DNA of 64,000 nt from CAVTWY01 sp963738575 (GCA_963738575.1 CAVTWY010000002.1:1302001-1366000), one strand, 5' to 3'. Shown: positions 27,658 through 38,018, counted from the first letter of the stretch. Notes: a model not told the origin generated them from the letters alone. A program made the numbers and translations.

Positions 27658-29811
27658 ATGCAGATTTGCGACATGAGCCAAATCAAACCCATCGAACCGC
27701 TTCCACGCCCCATCGCTCGCGTGATGAACCCCCAGTCCATCGCCATCATCGGGGCATCGGAAGACGCGCGCTCCTTTGGCGGCTTTGTCCTTGGCAATCT
27801 GAAGCGATTTGGCTACGCGGGCGCGCTGCACCTGGTCAGCCGCAGCAGCAGTGAAATCGACGGCCACCGGTGCGTGAAGACGGTTGAGGCGTTGCCCGAG
27901 GGCATCGATCTGGCTGTGCTCGCGATACCCGAAGCCGGTGTCCTCGACGCGGTGCGCGCCCTGGCGGCGCGCAATACGCATGCGGCCGTGCTCTTCGCCT
28001 CGGGTTACGCCGAAGCGGGTGACGATGGGCGCGCCCGGCAAGACGAGCTGGCCGCGGTTGCCCGGGACGGCAACCTGATGCTCGTCGGCCCTAACTGCAT
28101 GGGCTTCACCAACTTGGCGGCTGGCGTACCTGTGACGTTCGAGCCGCTGGTCGCTCAGCCGCGCGAGGTGCGGCCGGGCGTTGGCGTGATAGCGCAAAGC
28201 GGCGCGATGGCCGCCAACCTGCGGGACGCCTTCGCCGGCCGCGGATTGCCGACCACCGCCGTGTTCTCCACCGGCAACGAGATCTCGCTGGGTGTCGAAG
28301 ACGTACTCGCGCACTACATTGCCGACCCCCAAACGCGCGTGATCGCGGCCTACGTCGAGCAGGTGCGTCGCCCTGCGCTTTTCCTGCAACTCGCGGCGCA
28401 GGCACGTGCCGTCGGCAAGCCGATCGTGCTGTTGATGCCGGGCAAGAGCGCACGGGCGCGTGCGGCCGCGCAGTCACACACCGGTGCGCTGGCGGGCGAT
28501 CACGCCACCGCGTGTGCGCTGCTAACGCGTGAAGCGGTGGTGGTGGTCGATTCGCTCGACGAGCTGTTCGACACCACCGCCGTGCTTCTGCGCTTTCCCA
28601 CCCCGCCCGTTGGCGGTACCGCGTTCATGACGGGTTCGGGCGCCATGAAGAACATCGCGCTCGACTTTTGTGCCGACCTGGGTCTGCCGTTGCCAGAACT
28701 TGCGTCGGCGACGGTGGCGCGACTCAAGGCCATGCTGCCAGCCTTTGCAGTGGCCGAAAACCCACTTGACTACACCACCATCGGCGTGCGCCAGCCGGGT
28801 CTCGTCGGCGATATCCTGCTCGAGATGCTGGCCGACGAACACATCGGCAACATGGTGCTGAGCATTCCAGTCGGTCCCGTGGTGGCACAGCGTGACAAAG
28901 CGGAGCACATCGTGCCTGCGCTTGCACGCGCCACCAAGCCGACGGTGCTGGTGCTGACCGGCGACGCCGGTCCGATCGAACCCTTCTTTCTCGACACGAT
29001 TCGCGCCAGCGGCGTGCCGCTGTTCCGCTCGCCCGACCGCGCGCTTCGGGCGATGGCGTGCATGGCCGCTTACGCCCTCGCGTTGCAGCGTTCTGCGCGT
29101 GCCGAGGCGCCGTGTCAAGGCGTGGCACTGCCGCCGCCCGCCGCGTTGGTGAACGGCGTGTACGCCGAGTACCAAGGCAAGGCCTGGCTCGCTGCGGCCG
29201 GCATACCAGTGCCGAAAGGCGCGCTGGCGCGCACGGTGGACGAGGCGGTGCGCGTTGCAACACAAATTGGATGGCCCGTGGTCGTCAAAGCTCAAGCGAG
29301 CTCCCTTCCACACAAGAGCGATGTGGGCGGCGTGGTGATTGGCCTGGTCGACGAAGCATCGCTGCGCGCAGGTTGGGCAAAGTTGATCTCAAGCGTGACA
29401 CGACATCGACCCGACCTGGTGCTCGATGGTGTGCTCGTCGAAGCCATGGGTCCGCGTGGATTGGAGTTGGTGGTGGGCGCAAAACGCGATGCCGAATGGG
29501 GTCCGGTGGTGCTGGTTGGGTTGGGTGGCGTCTGGATCGAGGCGCTGAAAGACGTGCGGCTGATCCCGGCCGACATGGCCATCGACGATATCGTGGTCGA
29601 ACTGTGCCGTCTGCAGGCTGCGCCGATGCTGCACGGCATCCGCGGCGCACCCGGGGTTGACGTTCGCGCCGTGGCCCGCGTGGTGGCGCAGATTGGCGCG
29701 CAGATGCGCGCCAACCCGAACATCGCCGAGATCGACATCAACCCGTTGGTGGCCTACCCCGACCACGTGCTCGCGTTGGATGCCTTGGTCGTGGTGAAGG
29801 AGCCTGCGTGA
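27658..29811 (+). CDS. NDP-forming acyl-CoA ligase (acetate--CoA ligase family)
   Basis: 717 residues combining, in order, a CoA-binding Rossmann domain (IAIIGASEDARSFGGFVLGNL), a succinyl-CoA-ligase-like domain with the phospho-His segment QSHTGALAGD, and a C-terminal ATP-grasp domain (KAWLAAAGIPVPKG, VVVKAQASSLPHKSDVGGV, EIDINPLVAYP). This single-chain order is that of ADP-forming acyl-CoA synthetases, which make acyl-CoA from a carboxylate and ATP. It probably activates the island's acid substrate or an acidic intermediate. ATG at 27658 is used; ATG at 27673 is the alternative. The next gene overlaps its stop by four bases. Confidence 0.88.
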   Translation: MQICDMSQIKPIEPLPRPIARVMNPQSIAIIGASEDARSFGGFVLGNLKRFGYAGALHLVSRSSSEIDGHRCVKTVEALPEGIDLAVLAIPEAGVLDAVRALAARNTHAAVLFASGYAEAGDDGRARQDELAAVARDGNLMLVGPNCMGFTNLAAGVPVTFEPLVAQPREVRPGVGVIAQSGAMAANLRDAFAGRGLPTTAVFSTGNEISLGVEDVLAHYIADPQTRVIAAYVEQVRRPALFLQLAAQARAVGKPIVLLMPGKSARARAAAQSHTGALAGDHATACALLTREAVVVVDSLDELFDTTAVLLRFPTPPVGGTAFMTGSGAMKNIALDFCADLGLPLPELASATVARLKAMLPAFAVAENPLDYTTIGVRQPGLVGDILLEMLADEHIGNMVLSIPVGPVVAQRDKAEHIVPALARATKPTVLVLTGDAGPIEPFFLDTIRASGVPLFRSPDRALRAMACMAAYALALQRSARAEAPCQGVALPPPAALVNGVYAEYQGKAWLAAAGIPVPKGALARTVDEAVRVATQIGWPVVVKAQASSLPHKSDVGGVVIGLVDEASLRAGWAKLISSVTRHRPDLVLDGVLVEAMGPRGLELVVGAKRDAEWGPVVLVGLGGVWIEALKDVRLIPADMAIDDIVVELCRLQAAPMLHGIRGAPGVDVRAVARVVAQIGAQMRANPNIAEIDINPLVAYPDHVLALDALVVVKEPA

Positions 29812-31010
29812 AGCTCGCTTTTTCGGCATCCGACGAAGCGTTTCGGCTCGACGTTCGCGCCTTCGTCAAGGAAAAGCTGCCAGCCGACATCAGGCGCAAA
29901 GTCGAGCTCGGCCTGCGCCTGGAGCGCGACGACTACGTAACTTGGTTCCGCATCCTTGAAACCCGTGGCTGGATCACCCCTGGCTGGCCAGTCGAACACG
30001 GCGGGCCGGGCTGGAGCCATGTGCAACGTTACTTGTTCGATGAAGAGACCCTGCTGGGCGGCGCGCCGCGCATCATCGCCAGCGGCATCCAGATGCTGGG
30101 GCCGGTGTTGATCGCCTTTGGCACGCCGGCGCAAAAGGCTGCCTACCTGCCCGACATCCGCCACAGCAACACGTGGTGGGCCCAAGGTTTTTCAGAGCCC
30201 GGCGCCGGTTCGGATCTGGCCGCCGTGCGCACCAGCGCCGTGCTCGAGCCCGATGGCAAGCACTTCGTTGTCAACGGCCACAAGGTATGGACCTCGTACG
30301 CACAGTGGTGCTCGATGATGTTTGCACTGGTGCGCACCGACCTGCGCAGTGGTCCCGAAGCGCCCAAGCCGCAAGAAAGCATCTCTTTTTTGCTGATTGA
30401 CATGGCCTCGCCCGGTGTGCGCGTGCGCCCGATCCGAATGCTTGAAGGCGGCACCGACCTGAACGAGTGCTTTCTCGACAACGTGCGCGTGCCCGTTCAA
30501 AAACTGGTCGGCGAGATGAACAAGGGTTGGTCGTACGGCAAGTACCTGTTGGGGCACGAGCGCACCGGGATTGCCGGCATTGGTTCGTGCAAGCAGCAAC
30601 TGGCGCGAGCCCGCACGATCGCGGCACAGCAGGGTCTCGGCGACGACGCGCTCCTGAGCGCGCGGTTGGCACAGTTCGAGGTGGAGCTGATGGCACTGGA
30701 ATACACGGCGCTGCGCCTGTTGAGTGCAAACCAACAGAGCAAAGTGCCGGAAGTCGAGGCATCGATCCTCAAGGTGCGAGGCACCGAATTGCGCCAAGGC
30801 ATCTTCGAACTGCTGCTCGACATTGCCGGCCCTCACGCCGTGCCTTTCTCGGCCGAAGCGCAGTTCCTGGAGACGATCGACGAATCGATCGTGCCAGCCA
30901 GCCTCGGATCTCTCGCCGCCAACTGCCTGGACTCACGCAAGTTGTCGATCTACGGTGGCGCCAACGAGGTGCAGCGCAACCTCATCGCGAAGGCCTGGTT
31001 GGCCGCCTGA
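29808..31010 (+). CDS. Acyl-CoA dehydrogenase, PimC-like large subunit
   Basis: 400 residues. Typical features are GGPGWSHVQRYLFDEE, the flavin/substrate segment WWAQGFSEPGAGSDLAAVRT, VNGHKVWTSYAQWC and the C-terminal flavin site YGGANEVQRNLIAKA. Sequence style matches the large subunit of pimeloyl-CoA dehydrogenase-type enzymes, which pair with a smaller, divergent subunit; such a gene follows directly. ATG overlaps the ligase stop (ATGA). It should introduce the double bond in a CoA-activated side chain or dicarboxylate. Confidence 0.87.
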   Translation: MKLAFSASDEAFRLDVRAFVKEKLPADIRRKVELGLRLERDDYVTWFRILETRGWITPGWPVEHGGPGWSHVQRYLFDEETLLGGAPRIIASGIQMLGPVLIAFGTPAQKAAYLPDIRHSNTWWAQGFSEPGAGSDLAAVRTSAVLEPDGKHFVVNGHKVWTSYAQWCSMMFALVRTDLRSGPEAPKPQESISFLLIDMASPGVRVRPIRMLEGGTDLNECFLDNVRVPVQKLVGEMNKGWSYGKYLLGHERTGIAGIGSCKQQLARARTIAAQQGLGDDALLSARLAQFEVELMALEYTALRLLSANQQSKVPEVEASILKVRGTELRQGIFELLLDIAGPHAVPFSAEAQFLETIDESIVPASLGSLAANCLDSRKLSIYGGANEVQRNLIAKAWLAA

Positions 31011-31028
31011 CCGCGCAGCAAGAACACC

Positions 31029-32162
31029 ATGGATTTTTCACTCGACGACGACCATCTCGCGCTGCGCGACGCCGTGCAGCGGTTCTGCGATGGCGAATAC
31101 CCAGCCCAGCACCGCGGCAGCGCCGAGAGCGCTGAACTGGCCGCATCGCGATGGGCTGGCATGGCCAAGCTTGGCCTGCTGGGCTTGCCCTTCGACATTG
31201 AACTGGGCGGCAGTGGTCAGGGCGCTGTCGAGTTGATGCTGGTGGCGCAACGGCTCGGCCATGCGCTAGGGGGTGGCGCTTGGCACGCCAGCGTGGTACT
31301 GGCCGGCCAACTGGTGGCCGAAGCTGCCACGCCCGAGCAGCGCGCGCAGTGGCTGCCGCGACTTGCGCAAGGCGAGTTGCAGATCGCCCTGGCGTGCAGC
31401 GAGGCCGATTCACGCCATGACCCCGCAGACGTGCAGACCAACGCACGTGCCGACGGCAGCACCTGGACGGTCAATGGGTGCAAAACACTGGTACTGCACG
31501 GCGATACCGCCGGGCTCGTCCTGGTGGTAGCACGCACATCGGGCGCTCGACGCGACCGTTCGGGGCTGAGCCTATTTGCCGTCAATGCAGGCACACCCGG
31601 CCTGCAAGTGAACGGCTTCGGCACCCTCGACGGCCGACGCGCCGCACACATCGAGCTGAGCGCCGTGCGCCTGGGCGCGGACCGCGTGGTCGGCCCACTC
31701 GGTGGGGCGCTGCCGCTGGTCGAGGCCGCACTCGACCGCACGACCGCCACGCTGGCGGCCGACGCCACCGGCGCGATGGAAGCTTTGATCGAACTAACCG
31801 CCGAACACCTGCGAACGCGCAAACAATTTGGTGCACCACTGGCCAAGTTCCAGGTGCTGCAGCACCGGCTGGCCGACATGGTGATCGCGCTGGAACAGGC
31901 CAAGTCGATGGCCTGCGCTGCAGCCATGGCCATAGCCGGGGGCGACGCGACGCATCGTCGCCGCATCGTTTCGGCCGCCAAGGCGCTGGTGGGCCCGCTG
32001 GGCAAGCGGCTCGCGTTGGACGCGATTCAAATGCACGGTGCAATGGGCATGACCGACGAATGCCGTGTCGGCCATTACGCCAAACGCTTGATCGTGAACA
32101 ACCAGCTTTTTGGTGATGCGGCGCATCACCTGCGCCGATTCGCCGAGCAGCCGAAGAGCTGA
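31029..32162 (+). CDS. Acyl-CoA dehydrogenase, PimD-like small subunit
   Basis: 377 residues; starts MDFSLDDDHLALRDAVQRFC and carries the family segments GLPFDIELGGSGQGAVE, LACSEADSRHDPADVQT, and RTRKQFGAPLAKFQVLQHRLADM (flavin-binding Arg/Gln). It differs strongly from the preceding dehydrogenase, as in heteromeric ACADs (PimC/PimD, or the ChsE-type pairs of steroid side-chain oxidation). Both genes are adjacent and co-oriented, so a mixed tetramer with one active site type per pair is likely. The Bug receptor gene follows 40 bases later. Confidence 0.85.
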   Translation: MDFSLDDDHLALRDAVQRFCDGEYPAQHRGSAESAELAASRWAGMAKLGLLGLPFDIELGGSGQGAVELMLVAQRLGHALGGGAWHASVVLAGQLVAEAATPEQRAQWLPRLAQGELQIALACSEADSRHDPADVQTNARADGSTWTVNGCKTLVLHGDTAGLVLVVARTSGARRDRSGLSLFAVNAGTPGLQVNGFGTLDGRRAAHIELSAVRLGADRVVGPLGGALPLVEAALDRTTATLAADATGAMEALIELTAEHLRTRKQFGAPLAKFQVLQHRLADMVIALEQAKSMACAAAMAIAGGDATHRRRIVSAAKALVGPLGKRLALDAIQMHGAMGMTDECRVGHYAKRLIVNNQLFGDAAHHLRRFAEQPKS

Positions 32163-32204
32163 CCACACCCCACCACCGCACCCACCCTTTCGAAGGAGAC
32201 ATTG

Positions 32205-33197
32205 ATGCTTACGAAACGACATTTCTCATCGCTGCTGGCGGGGCTCATGGCCACGCTGACGTTTGGCATGCCGCTCGCGGCCCTAGCCCAGGACAAACCG
32301 CCGATCCGGCTGCTGGTTGGCTTTCCGCCTGGCGGCGCTTCTGACAGCGTGGCGCGCGTGCTGGCCGACAAGCTGCGCGAGCCGCTGAAGCAGAACGTGA
32401 TCGTTGAAAACCGCCCTGGCGTCGGTGGCCGGTTGGCGGCTGAGGCGGTGAAGAACGCGGCGCCCGACGGGCTGACCTTCATGATTGCACCTAACGCCAC
32501 GCTGACCTTCCAGCACCTGACCTACCCGGTCTCGGTGCTGCGCTACGACATGACGACCGATTTCACCTCGGTCGCGCAGATCAACTCGTACCCGATGGCC
32601 CTTGTGGTGAACGCCAGCACCGGCGTCAAGACTGCCAAGGAGTACGTTGCGTGGCTCAAAGCCAACCCCGACAAGGGTACCTTCGGCACGGCCGGCATGG
32701 GCGGCGACACGCACTTCAATGGTCTTCAATTTGCCAAGATCGCCGGGCTGGCCATGACAGTCGTGCCCTACCGCGGCAACGGCCCGCTGGTGACCGACCT
32801 GCTCGGCGGACAAATCCTGACCGGCATCATGGTGGCCGGCGACGCGGTGCAGCACGTGCGCAGCGGCAAGCTCACCATCGTGGGCGTGTTCGGTGCCAAA
32901 CGTTCGCCACTGATCCCAGACGTGCCTACGATGCCCGAGCAAGGCTTTGATACAGGCGGCAGCGACGGCTGGATGGGTCTGTGGGGCCCGGCGAAGCTGC
33001 CTGCCGCCGAACTCGAACGCATGCAGGCCGCACTGCGACAGGTGTTGGCACAGCCCGACGTGAAAGAGCTGATGTTGAGCAAGTTCCTGCAGGTGGCCGA
33101 TTACAAAGGCGGCACCGAGGTTGACAAACAATTGCGTGACGAACTGGCCCATTGGGGGCCCGTGATCAAGGCCTCGGGCTTCACACCGCAACAGTAA
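32205..33197 (+). CDS. Bug-family periplasmic substrate-binding receptor (tripartite tricarboxylate transporter)
   Basis: 330 residues with a Sec leader ending near AALAQ, then PIRLLVGFPPGGASDSVARVLAD and NVIVENRPGVGGRLAAEAV, the two hallmark ligand-loop segments of the Bug/TctC family, and the terminal KASGFTPQQ. ATG at 32205 has AAGGAG correctly spaced; the TTG at 32202 does not. No TctA or TctB membrane genes are in the window, so it is an orphan receptor that must use a transporter encoded elsewhere, as is common in Burkholderiales. It likely binds the island's aromatic or carboxylic substrate. Confidence 0.93.
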   Translation: MLTKRHFSSLLAGLMATLTFGMPLAALAQDKPPIRLLVGFPPGGASDSVARVLADKLREPLKQNVIVENRPGVGGRLAAEAVKNAAPDGLTFMIAPNATLTFQHLTYPVSVLRYDMTTDFTSVAQINSYPMALVVNASTGVKTAKEYVAWLKANPDKGTFGTAGMGGDTHFNGLQFAKIAGLAMTVVPYRGNGPLVTDLLGGQILTGIMVAGDAVQHVRSGKLTIVGVFGAKRSPLIPDVPTMPEQGFDTGGSDGWMGLWGPAKLPAAELERMQAALRQVLAQPDVKELMLSKFLQVADYKGGTEVDKQLRDELAHWGPVIKASGFTPQQ

Positions 33198-33221
33198 ATT
33201 GCGCGCGCCGAACTCGACACC

Positions 33222-34826
33222 ATGGACACGGTGGACTACATCATCGTCGGCGCCGGCACGGCAGGCTGCGTGTTGGCGAACCGGCTCAGCGCCGACCCGA
33301 CAGTGTCCGTGCTGTTGCTGGAGGCCGGCGGCGCTGACAACCACCCGTTGGTGCGCATGCCCGTTGGCTTCATGAAGGCGCTGCAAAAGCCGGCGCTCAC
33401 CTGGGGCTACCAGAGCGAGCCTGAACCACAGTTGCACGGTCGACGGATCCCGATCCCGCGCGGCAAGCTGCTCGGAGGCTCGTCATCGATCAACGGCATG
33501 TTTCACATTCGAGGGCATCGTCGCGACTTCGACGAATGGCGCGAGCGTGGCTGCGTCGGCTGGGGTTACGACGATGTGCTGCCCTACTTTCGGCGCAGCG
33601 AAAGCAATTGGCGCGGTGATGGCGCTTTCCATGGAGGCGATGGTCCGGTTAAGGTGCGGGCGATCGACACCACCGAGCTGCTGGCCGACCCGCTGCGTGA
33701 GGCCGCCAAGCGCGCCGGACACAGCGTCAATGAAGACTATGACGGTGCACAAGCTGACGGCATCGCCCGCGGCGACGTGACCATCGACTCACGCGGCCGA
33801 CGCAGCAGCAGCGCACGCGCGTACCTCCACCCCGTATTGCATCGACCCAACCTGCGCGTCGTGAAGCAGGCGCGGGCGCGCCGCGTGCTGGTCGAGGCTG
33901 GCCGTGCCGTGGGCCTGGAATTCGTGCATGAAGACACCCAGACGCAGGTGCGCGCACGCCGCGAGGTGCTGCTGTGCGGCGGCGCCTACGGCTCTCCGCA
34001 ATTGCTCATGGTCTCGGGGATCGGCCCGGGTGCTGAACTGCAACGCCTTGGCATCCCGGTGCTGGCGGACCTGCAAGGCGTGGGCGGCAATTTGATCGAG
34101 CACCCGCGCATGATGCTGCAGTACCGCGCCAGCCGGCCGGTCACTTTCACCCGCCAACTGCGCTTGGACCGGGCCACGGTGTCGGCACTGCGCTGGGCGC
34201 TGTTTGGCAACGGCCCGTTCGCCACGCAAATTTGCAGTGGCACGGTGCTGCTTCGCACCGACCCCACACTTGACCGGCCCGACATCCAATTGCTGTGCAA
34301 CCCGGTGCGGCTCGACGCTGGTCTGTGGTTTCCGGGCCTGGTGAAACCGAAGGAGCACAGCTTCTACATCACGGTGTGCCAATTGCATGCCAAAAGCCGC
34401 GGTCGCGTGAGCCTTCGCTCGGCCGACCCCTTCGAAGCACCCCGCATTGCGCTGAACCTGTTCTCGCACCCGGACGACTTCACCAGCATGCGCAACGGCC
34501 TGCGCGCCGCCCGGGAGATTTACCGTCAGACGCCGATGGCCGAGTTGATTGACGCGGAAACCATACCCGGCGCGCAGCACCAAAGCGACGCCGAAATCGA
34601 CGCGACGATTCGCGAGTTCGGCGGCATCACGCACCACCCGGTCGGCACCTGCGCCATGGGTACTGGCGCCGACGCTGTTGTCGATGCGCAGTTGCGCGTG
34701 CGCGGTGTCGGCGCGCTGCGCGTGGTCGATGCGTCGGTGATGCCGACGATTCCCAGCGGCAACACCAACGCGGCCACCTTGATGATCGGCGAGAAGGCCA
34801 GTGACCTGGTCTTGAGACCCACATGA
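33222..34826 (+). CDS. GMC-family FAD oxidoreductase (choline dehydrogenase-like)
   Basis: 534 residues. The FAD dinucleotide site is YIIVGAGTAGCVLANRLS at residue 4, followed by the family signatures GKLLGGSSSINGM and GAYGSPQLLMVSGIGPG, and the C-terminal catalytic region THHPVGTCAMG with ASVMPTIPSGNTNAAT. GMC enzymes oxidise primary alcohols to aldehydes. The aldehyde dehydrogenase gene overlaps its stop (ATGA), so the two probably convert an alcohol (for example a hydroxymethyl or side-chain alcohol) to a carboxylate that the CoA enzymes then handle. Confidence 0.92.
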   Translation: MDTVDYIIVGAGTAGCVLANRLSADPTVSVLLLEAGGADNHPLVRMPVGFMKALQKPALTWGYQSEPEPQLHGRRIPIPRGKLLGGSSSINGMFHIRGHRRDFDEWRERGCVGWGYDDVLPYFRRSESNWRGDGAFHGGDGPVKVRAIDTTELLADPLREAAKRAGHSVNEDYDGAQADGIARGDVTIDSRGRRSSSARAYLHPVLHRPNLRVVKQARARRVLVEAGRAVGLEFVHEDTQTQVRARREVLLCGGAYGSPQLLMVSGIGPGAELQRLGIPVLADLQGVGGNLIEHPRMMLQYRASRPVTFTRQLRLDRATVSALRWALFGNGPFATQICSGTVLLRTDPTLDRPDIQLLCNPVRLDAGLWFPGLVKPKEHSFYITVCQLHAKSRGRVSLRSADPFEAPRIALNLFSHPDDFTSMRNGLRAAREIYRQTPMAELIDAETIPGAQHQSDAEIDATIREFGGITHHPVGTCAMGTGADAVVDAQLRVRGVGALRVVDASVMPTIPSGNTNAATLMIGEKASDLVLRPT

Positions 34827-36316
34827 ACGCACCCACCTTTAGCACCGCCTACCCTGCCCTGCTCGCGCAGCCGCTTCGCTTGCTGATCGACGGCCGTTGG
34901 CAGCCTTCCGCCGATGGCGCACTGCTTGACGTCATCAACCCGTCTGACGGGACGCGCTTGGCACAAGCAGCAGCAGGTGGTGCCGCTGACATCGACAAAG
35001 CCGTGCAAGCCGCCCGCAACGCCTTCGAACGTGGTCCTTGGCCCGCGATGCGCCCAACAGCGCGCGCCCGCTTGCTTTGGGCGCTGGCCGACTTGATCGA
35101 CCGGCATGCCGACGAATTGGCGATGCTCGAAACCTTGAATACGGGCAAGCCGCTGAAGCTGGCGCGCGCGTTCGATGTCGCTATGGCCGCCGAATGCCTG
35201 CGCTACCACGCTGGCTGGGTGACCAAGTTGAATGGCGAAACGCGCAGCGTCTCACTGCCTGGTGAATGGCATACGTTCACCTTGCGCGAGCCCGTCGGCG
35301 TGGCCGGGCTGATCGTGCCGTGGAACGTGCCGCTGCCGATGGCGGTGGGCAAGCTCGCTCCCGCGCTGGCGGCTGGCTGCACGGCGGTGCTCAAGCCCGC
35401 CGAACTGACGCCTCTTACTGCAATTCGTCTGGGTGAGCTGGTTTTGGAAGCGGGCTTTCCGCCGGGTGTGGTCAACATCGTCACGGGGCTCGGGTCGGTG
35501 GCCGGGCAGGCGCTGGTCGAACACCCGGGGGTCGACAAGATCTCATTCACCGGTTCCACCGCAGTGGGCAAGGGCATCCTGCGCGCGGCCGGTGGCAACC
35601 TCAAGCGGCTTTCGCTCGAACTGGGCGGCAAGTCACCTGTGTTTGTTTTCGCCGACGCCGACCTGGACCGCGCCACCGACGCCGCCACGCGCGGCATCTT
35701 CGGCAACACCGGGCAAGTGTGTGCCGCTGGCTCACGCCTGTTCGTGCACAAGAGCGTGTTCGACCGCGTGGTGCAAGGCATTGCCGACCGCGCCCGCGCG
35801 CTGCGCGTCGCGCCAGGGCTGCAGGCGGATGCCGAGATCGGCCCGGTCATTTCGCAGCGCCAGCGCGAGCGTGTGTTGGCCTTCGTGCAAAGCGGGTTGG
35901 ACGAAGGTGCCGAACTGCTGACCGGTGGCCACGCGCTCGACCGTGAGGGCTTCTTCGTGCAACCCACCGTGCTGGTCAATACACAGCCGCACATGAAAGC
36001 GGTGCGCGAAGAAATCTTCGGCCCGGTGCTCAGCACCTTTGCCTTCGACGACGGCGACGATCTGGACACCCTCGCGGCGCGCGGCAACGACACCGATTAC
36101 GGCCTGTCGGCTTCGATCTGGACGCGCGACATGGGCCGCGCGCACAAGCTGGCGCGTCGCCTGCGTGCCGGAAACGTGCGCGTCAATGCCGCCGTGGCAC
36201 TCGACTTCGCCATGCCCTTTGGCGGCCACAAGCAATCGGGCTGGGGGCGCGAAAACGGACGCGAGGGCGTCGAGGCCTACACCGAACTGAAGTCCGTAGC
36301 CATCGACCTTGGTTGA
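34823..36316 (+). CDS. NAD(P)-dependent aldehyde dehydrogenase
   Basis: 497 residues, the usual ALDH length. Seen are LIVPWNVPLPMAVGKLAPAL (Asn of the oxyanion site), FTGSTAVGKGIL (cofactor loop), the general-base Glu in LELGGKSPVFVFADAD, the nucleophilic Cys in GNTGQVCAAGSR and the terminal PFGGHKQSGWGRENG. It follows the GMC oxidoreductase with a four-base overlap. The product would be the carboxylate of whatever alcohol the GMC enzyme takes; specificity cannot be read off, though Sheldon-type betaine/aryl aldehyde members look similar. Confidence 0.93.
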   Translation: MNAPTFSTAYPALLAQPLRLLIDGRWQPSADGALLDVINPSDGTRLAQAAAGGAADIDKAVQAARNAFERGPWPAMRPTARARLLWALADLIDRHADELAMLETLNTGKPLKLARAFDVAMAAECLRYHAGWVTKLNGETRSVSLPGEWHTFTLREPVGVAGLIVPWNVPLPMAVGKLAPALAAGCTAVLKPAELTPLTAIRLGELVLEAGFPPGVVNIVTGLGSVAGQALVEHPGVDKISFTGSTAVGKGILRAAGGNLKRLSLELGGKSPVFVFADADLDRATDAATRGIFGNTGQVCAAGSRLFVHKSVFDRVVQGIADRARALRVAPGLQADAEIGPVISQRQRERVLAFVQSGLDEGAELLTGGHALDREGFFVQPTVLVNTQPHMKAVREEIFGPVLSTFAFDDGDDLDTLAARGNDTDYGLSASIWTRDMGRAHKLARRLRAGNVRVNAAVALDFAMPFGGHKQSGWGRENGREGVEAYTELKSVAIDLG

Positions 36317-36344
36317 CAGGCGCCCCACACAGGAACAAACACCC

Positions 36345-37585
36345 ATGAGCTTGAACGGATCCGCCTGCATCGTCGGTGCCTACGAACACCCAACCCGCAA
36401 GGCTGACACGCAGTCGGTGTTGCGGTTGCACGCCGATGTGGCCAAAGGCGCGTTGGCCGACGCGGGCCTGGGCAAGAACGACATTGATGGCTACTTCTGC
36501 GCGGGTGACGCGCCCGGTTTGGGCACCGCCACCGTGGCCGAGTACCTGGGCTTGAAGCTGCGCCACGTCGATTCCACCGAATGTGGCGGCTCGGCGCCCA
36601 TCCTGCACGTCGCGCACGCCGCTGCGGCCATCGCAGCCGGGCGATGCAACGTCGCCTTGATCACGCTTGCCGGCCGGCCACGCGCGGCGATGGCCGAGGC
36701 TGCTGCCAAGCTTGCAGCCAGCAGCGGCAACGGCCAGGGCGCCAAGCCGGCGCGTGCGCCGCTGGCACTCAAGGCCCCCGACCCGGACGCGCCCGAACTT
36801 GCCTTCGAGCTGCCTTACGGCCCCGCCACGCAGAACCTGTACGCGATGGTGGCAAAGCGGCACATGCACGAGTTCGGCACGACGCGCTGAGCAACTCGCA
36901 TGGATCAAGGTCGCTGCATCGCACCACGCGCAGCACAACCCGCTCGCCATGCTGCGAGACGTGGTGACCGTGCACGACGTCATCAACTCGCCGATGGTCA
37001 GTCGATCCGCTGCACCGCCTGGACTGCTGCGTGATGAGCGACGGCGGCGGCGCGCTCATCGTCGCCCGCCCCGAGATTGCGCGTGACATGGCTGCGCAAC
37101 AGCGTCGCCCCATGGTGCGGGTGCGCGGCACCGGTGAGGCACCCAAGCACGGCATGGGCGGCCGCGTCGACCTGACGTTCTCAGCCGCAGCCTGGTCGGG
37201 TCCTCGCGCATTCGCCGAAGCGCGTGTGACACCCGCCGACATTCAATACGCATCGCTGTATGACAGCTTCACGATCACTGTGCTGATGCAGCTCGAAGAC
37301 CTGGGGTTCTGCAAAAAAGGCGAAGGCGGCCGCTTTGTCGCTGACGGCGGGTTGATCTCGGGCGTCGGCCGCCTGCCATTTAACACGGACGGCGGCGGCC
37401 TGTGCAACAACCACCCAGCCAACCGTGGCGGCATCACCAAAGTCATTGAAGCCGTGCGCCAGTTGCGCGGCGAAGCGCACCCCGCCGTCCAGGTGAAGGA
37501 TTGCACGCTGGCGCTGGCCAGTGGCATCGGCGGTGCACTGGCGTCGCGCCACACCGCGGCCACCTTGATCTTGGAGAGAGTCTGA
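36345..37585 (+). CDS. SCP2-type thiolase-like protein, two frameshifts
   Basis: Starts MSLNGSACIVGAYEHPTRKA and shows the SCP2/lipid-transfer thiolase pattern: DSTECGGSAPILHVAHAAAAI, EQLAWIKVAASHHAQHNPLA, CCVMSDGGGALIVARPE, and the C-terminal GGLCNNHPANRGGITKVIEA. The frame shifts near 36887 (after FGTT) and 37005 (after SPMVS), each needing one base removed. The classical nucleophilic Cys of degradative thiolases is at the STECGG position but context is unlike FadA, and such proteins next to DUF35 genes are often retro-aldolases. The DUF35 gene follows by two bases. Confidence 0.75.
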
Positions 37586-37587
37586 GC

Positions 37588-38002
37588 ATGATGAACACCA
37601 CGGCCTCACGCCCATCAAGCCCACGCAAAATTCCAGCGCCGCGCGTGCTGCCCGAGTCGCTCGCCTACTGGCAAGCGGCCGATGAAGGCCGACTGCTGGT
37701 CAAGCGTTGCACGGCGTGCGGCGAAATCCACCACTACCCGCGCGATATTTGCCCGTTTTGCCTGAGCGACCGCACCGAGTGGCTGCAAGCTGCCGGCACA
37801 GGCACGATCTACTCGTTCAGCACCATGGGCCAGGGCGACGCGGCCCACACGTTGGCCTTCGTGACGCTCGATGAAGGCGTGACTGTGATGACCAACCTGG
37901 TGGACTGCGACGCCAAGCTGTTGGCCATCGGCCAGCGCGTCAAGGCTGTCTTTGTTGCCAACCGACGGCGGGCACGCCGTGCCGATGTTCACGCCCGCCT
38001 GA
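37588..38002 (+). CDS. DUF35 OB-fold/zinc-ribbon acyl-CoA-associated protein, C-terminal frameshift
   Basis: About 137 residues. The rubredoxin-like zinc ribbon is visible as CTACGEIHHYPRDICPFC (two Cys-x2-Cys pairs), followed by the OB-fold with GTIYSFSTMG, LAFVTLDEGVTVMTNLV and RVKAVF. Family members end with PTDGG..VPMFTPA; that ending is found after removing one T near 37958 and gives a stop at 38000-38002. As read, the frame continues to 38121 through nonsense. DUF35 proteins form complexes with thiolase/aldolase partners like the one directly upstream, delivering or shielding acyl-CoA. Confidence 0.82.
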
Positions 38003-38018
38003 CCGAGGAGATTGCCCG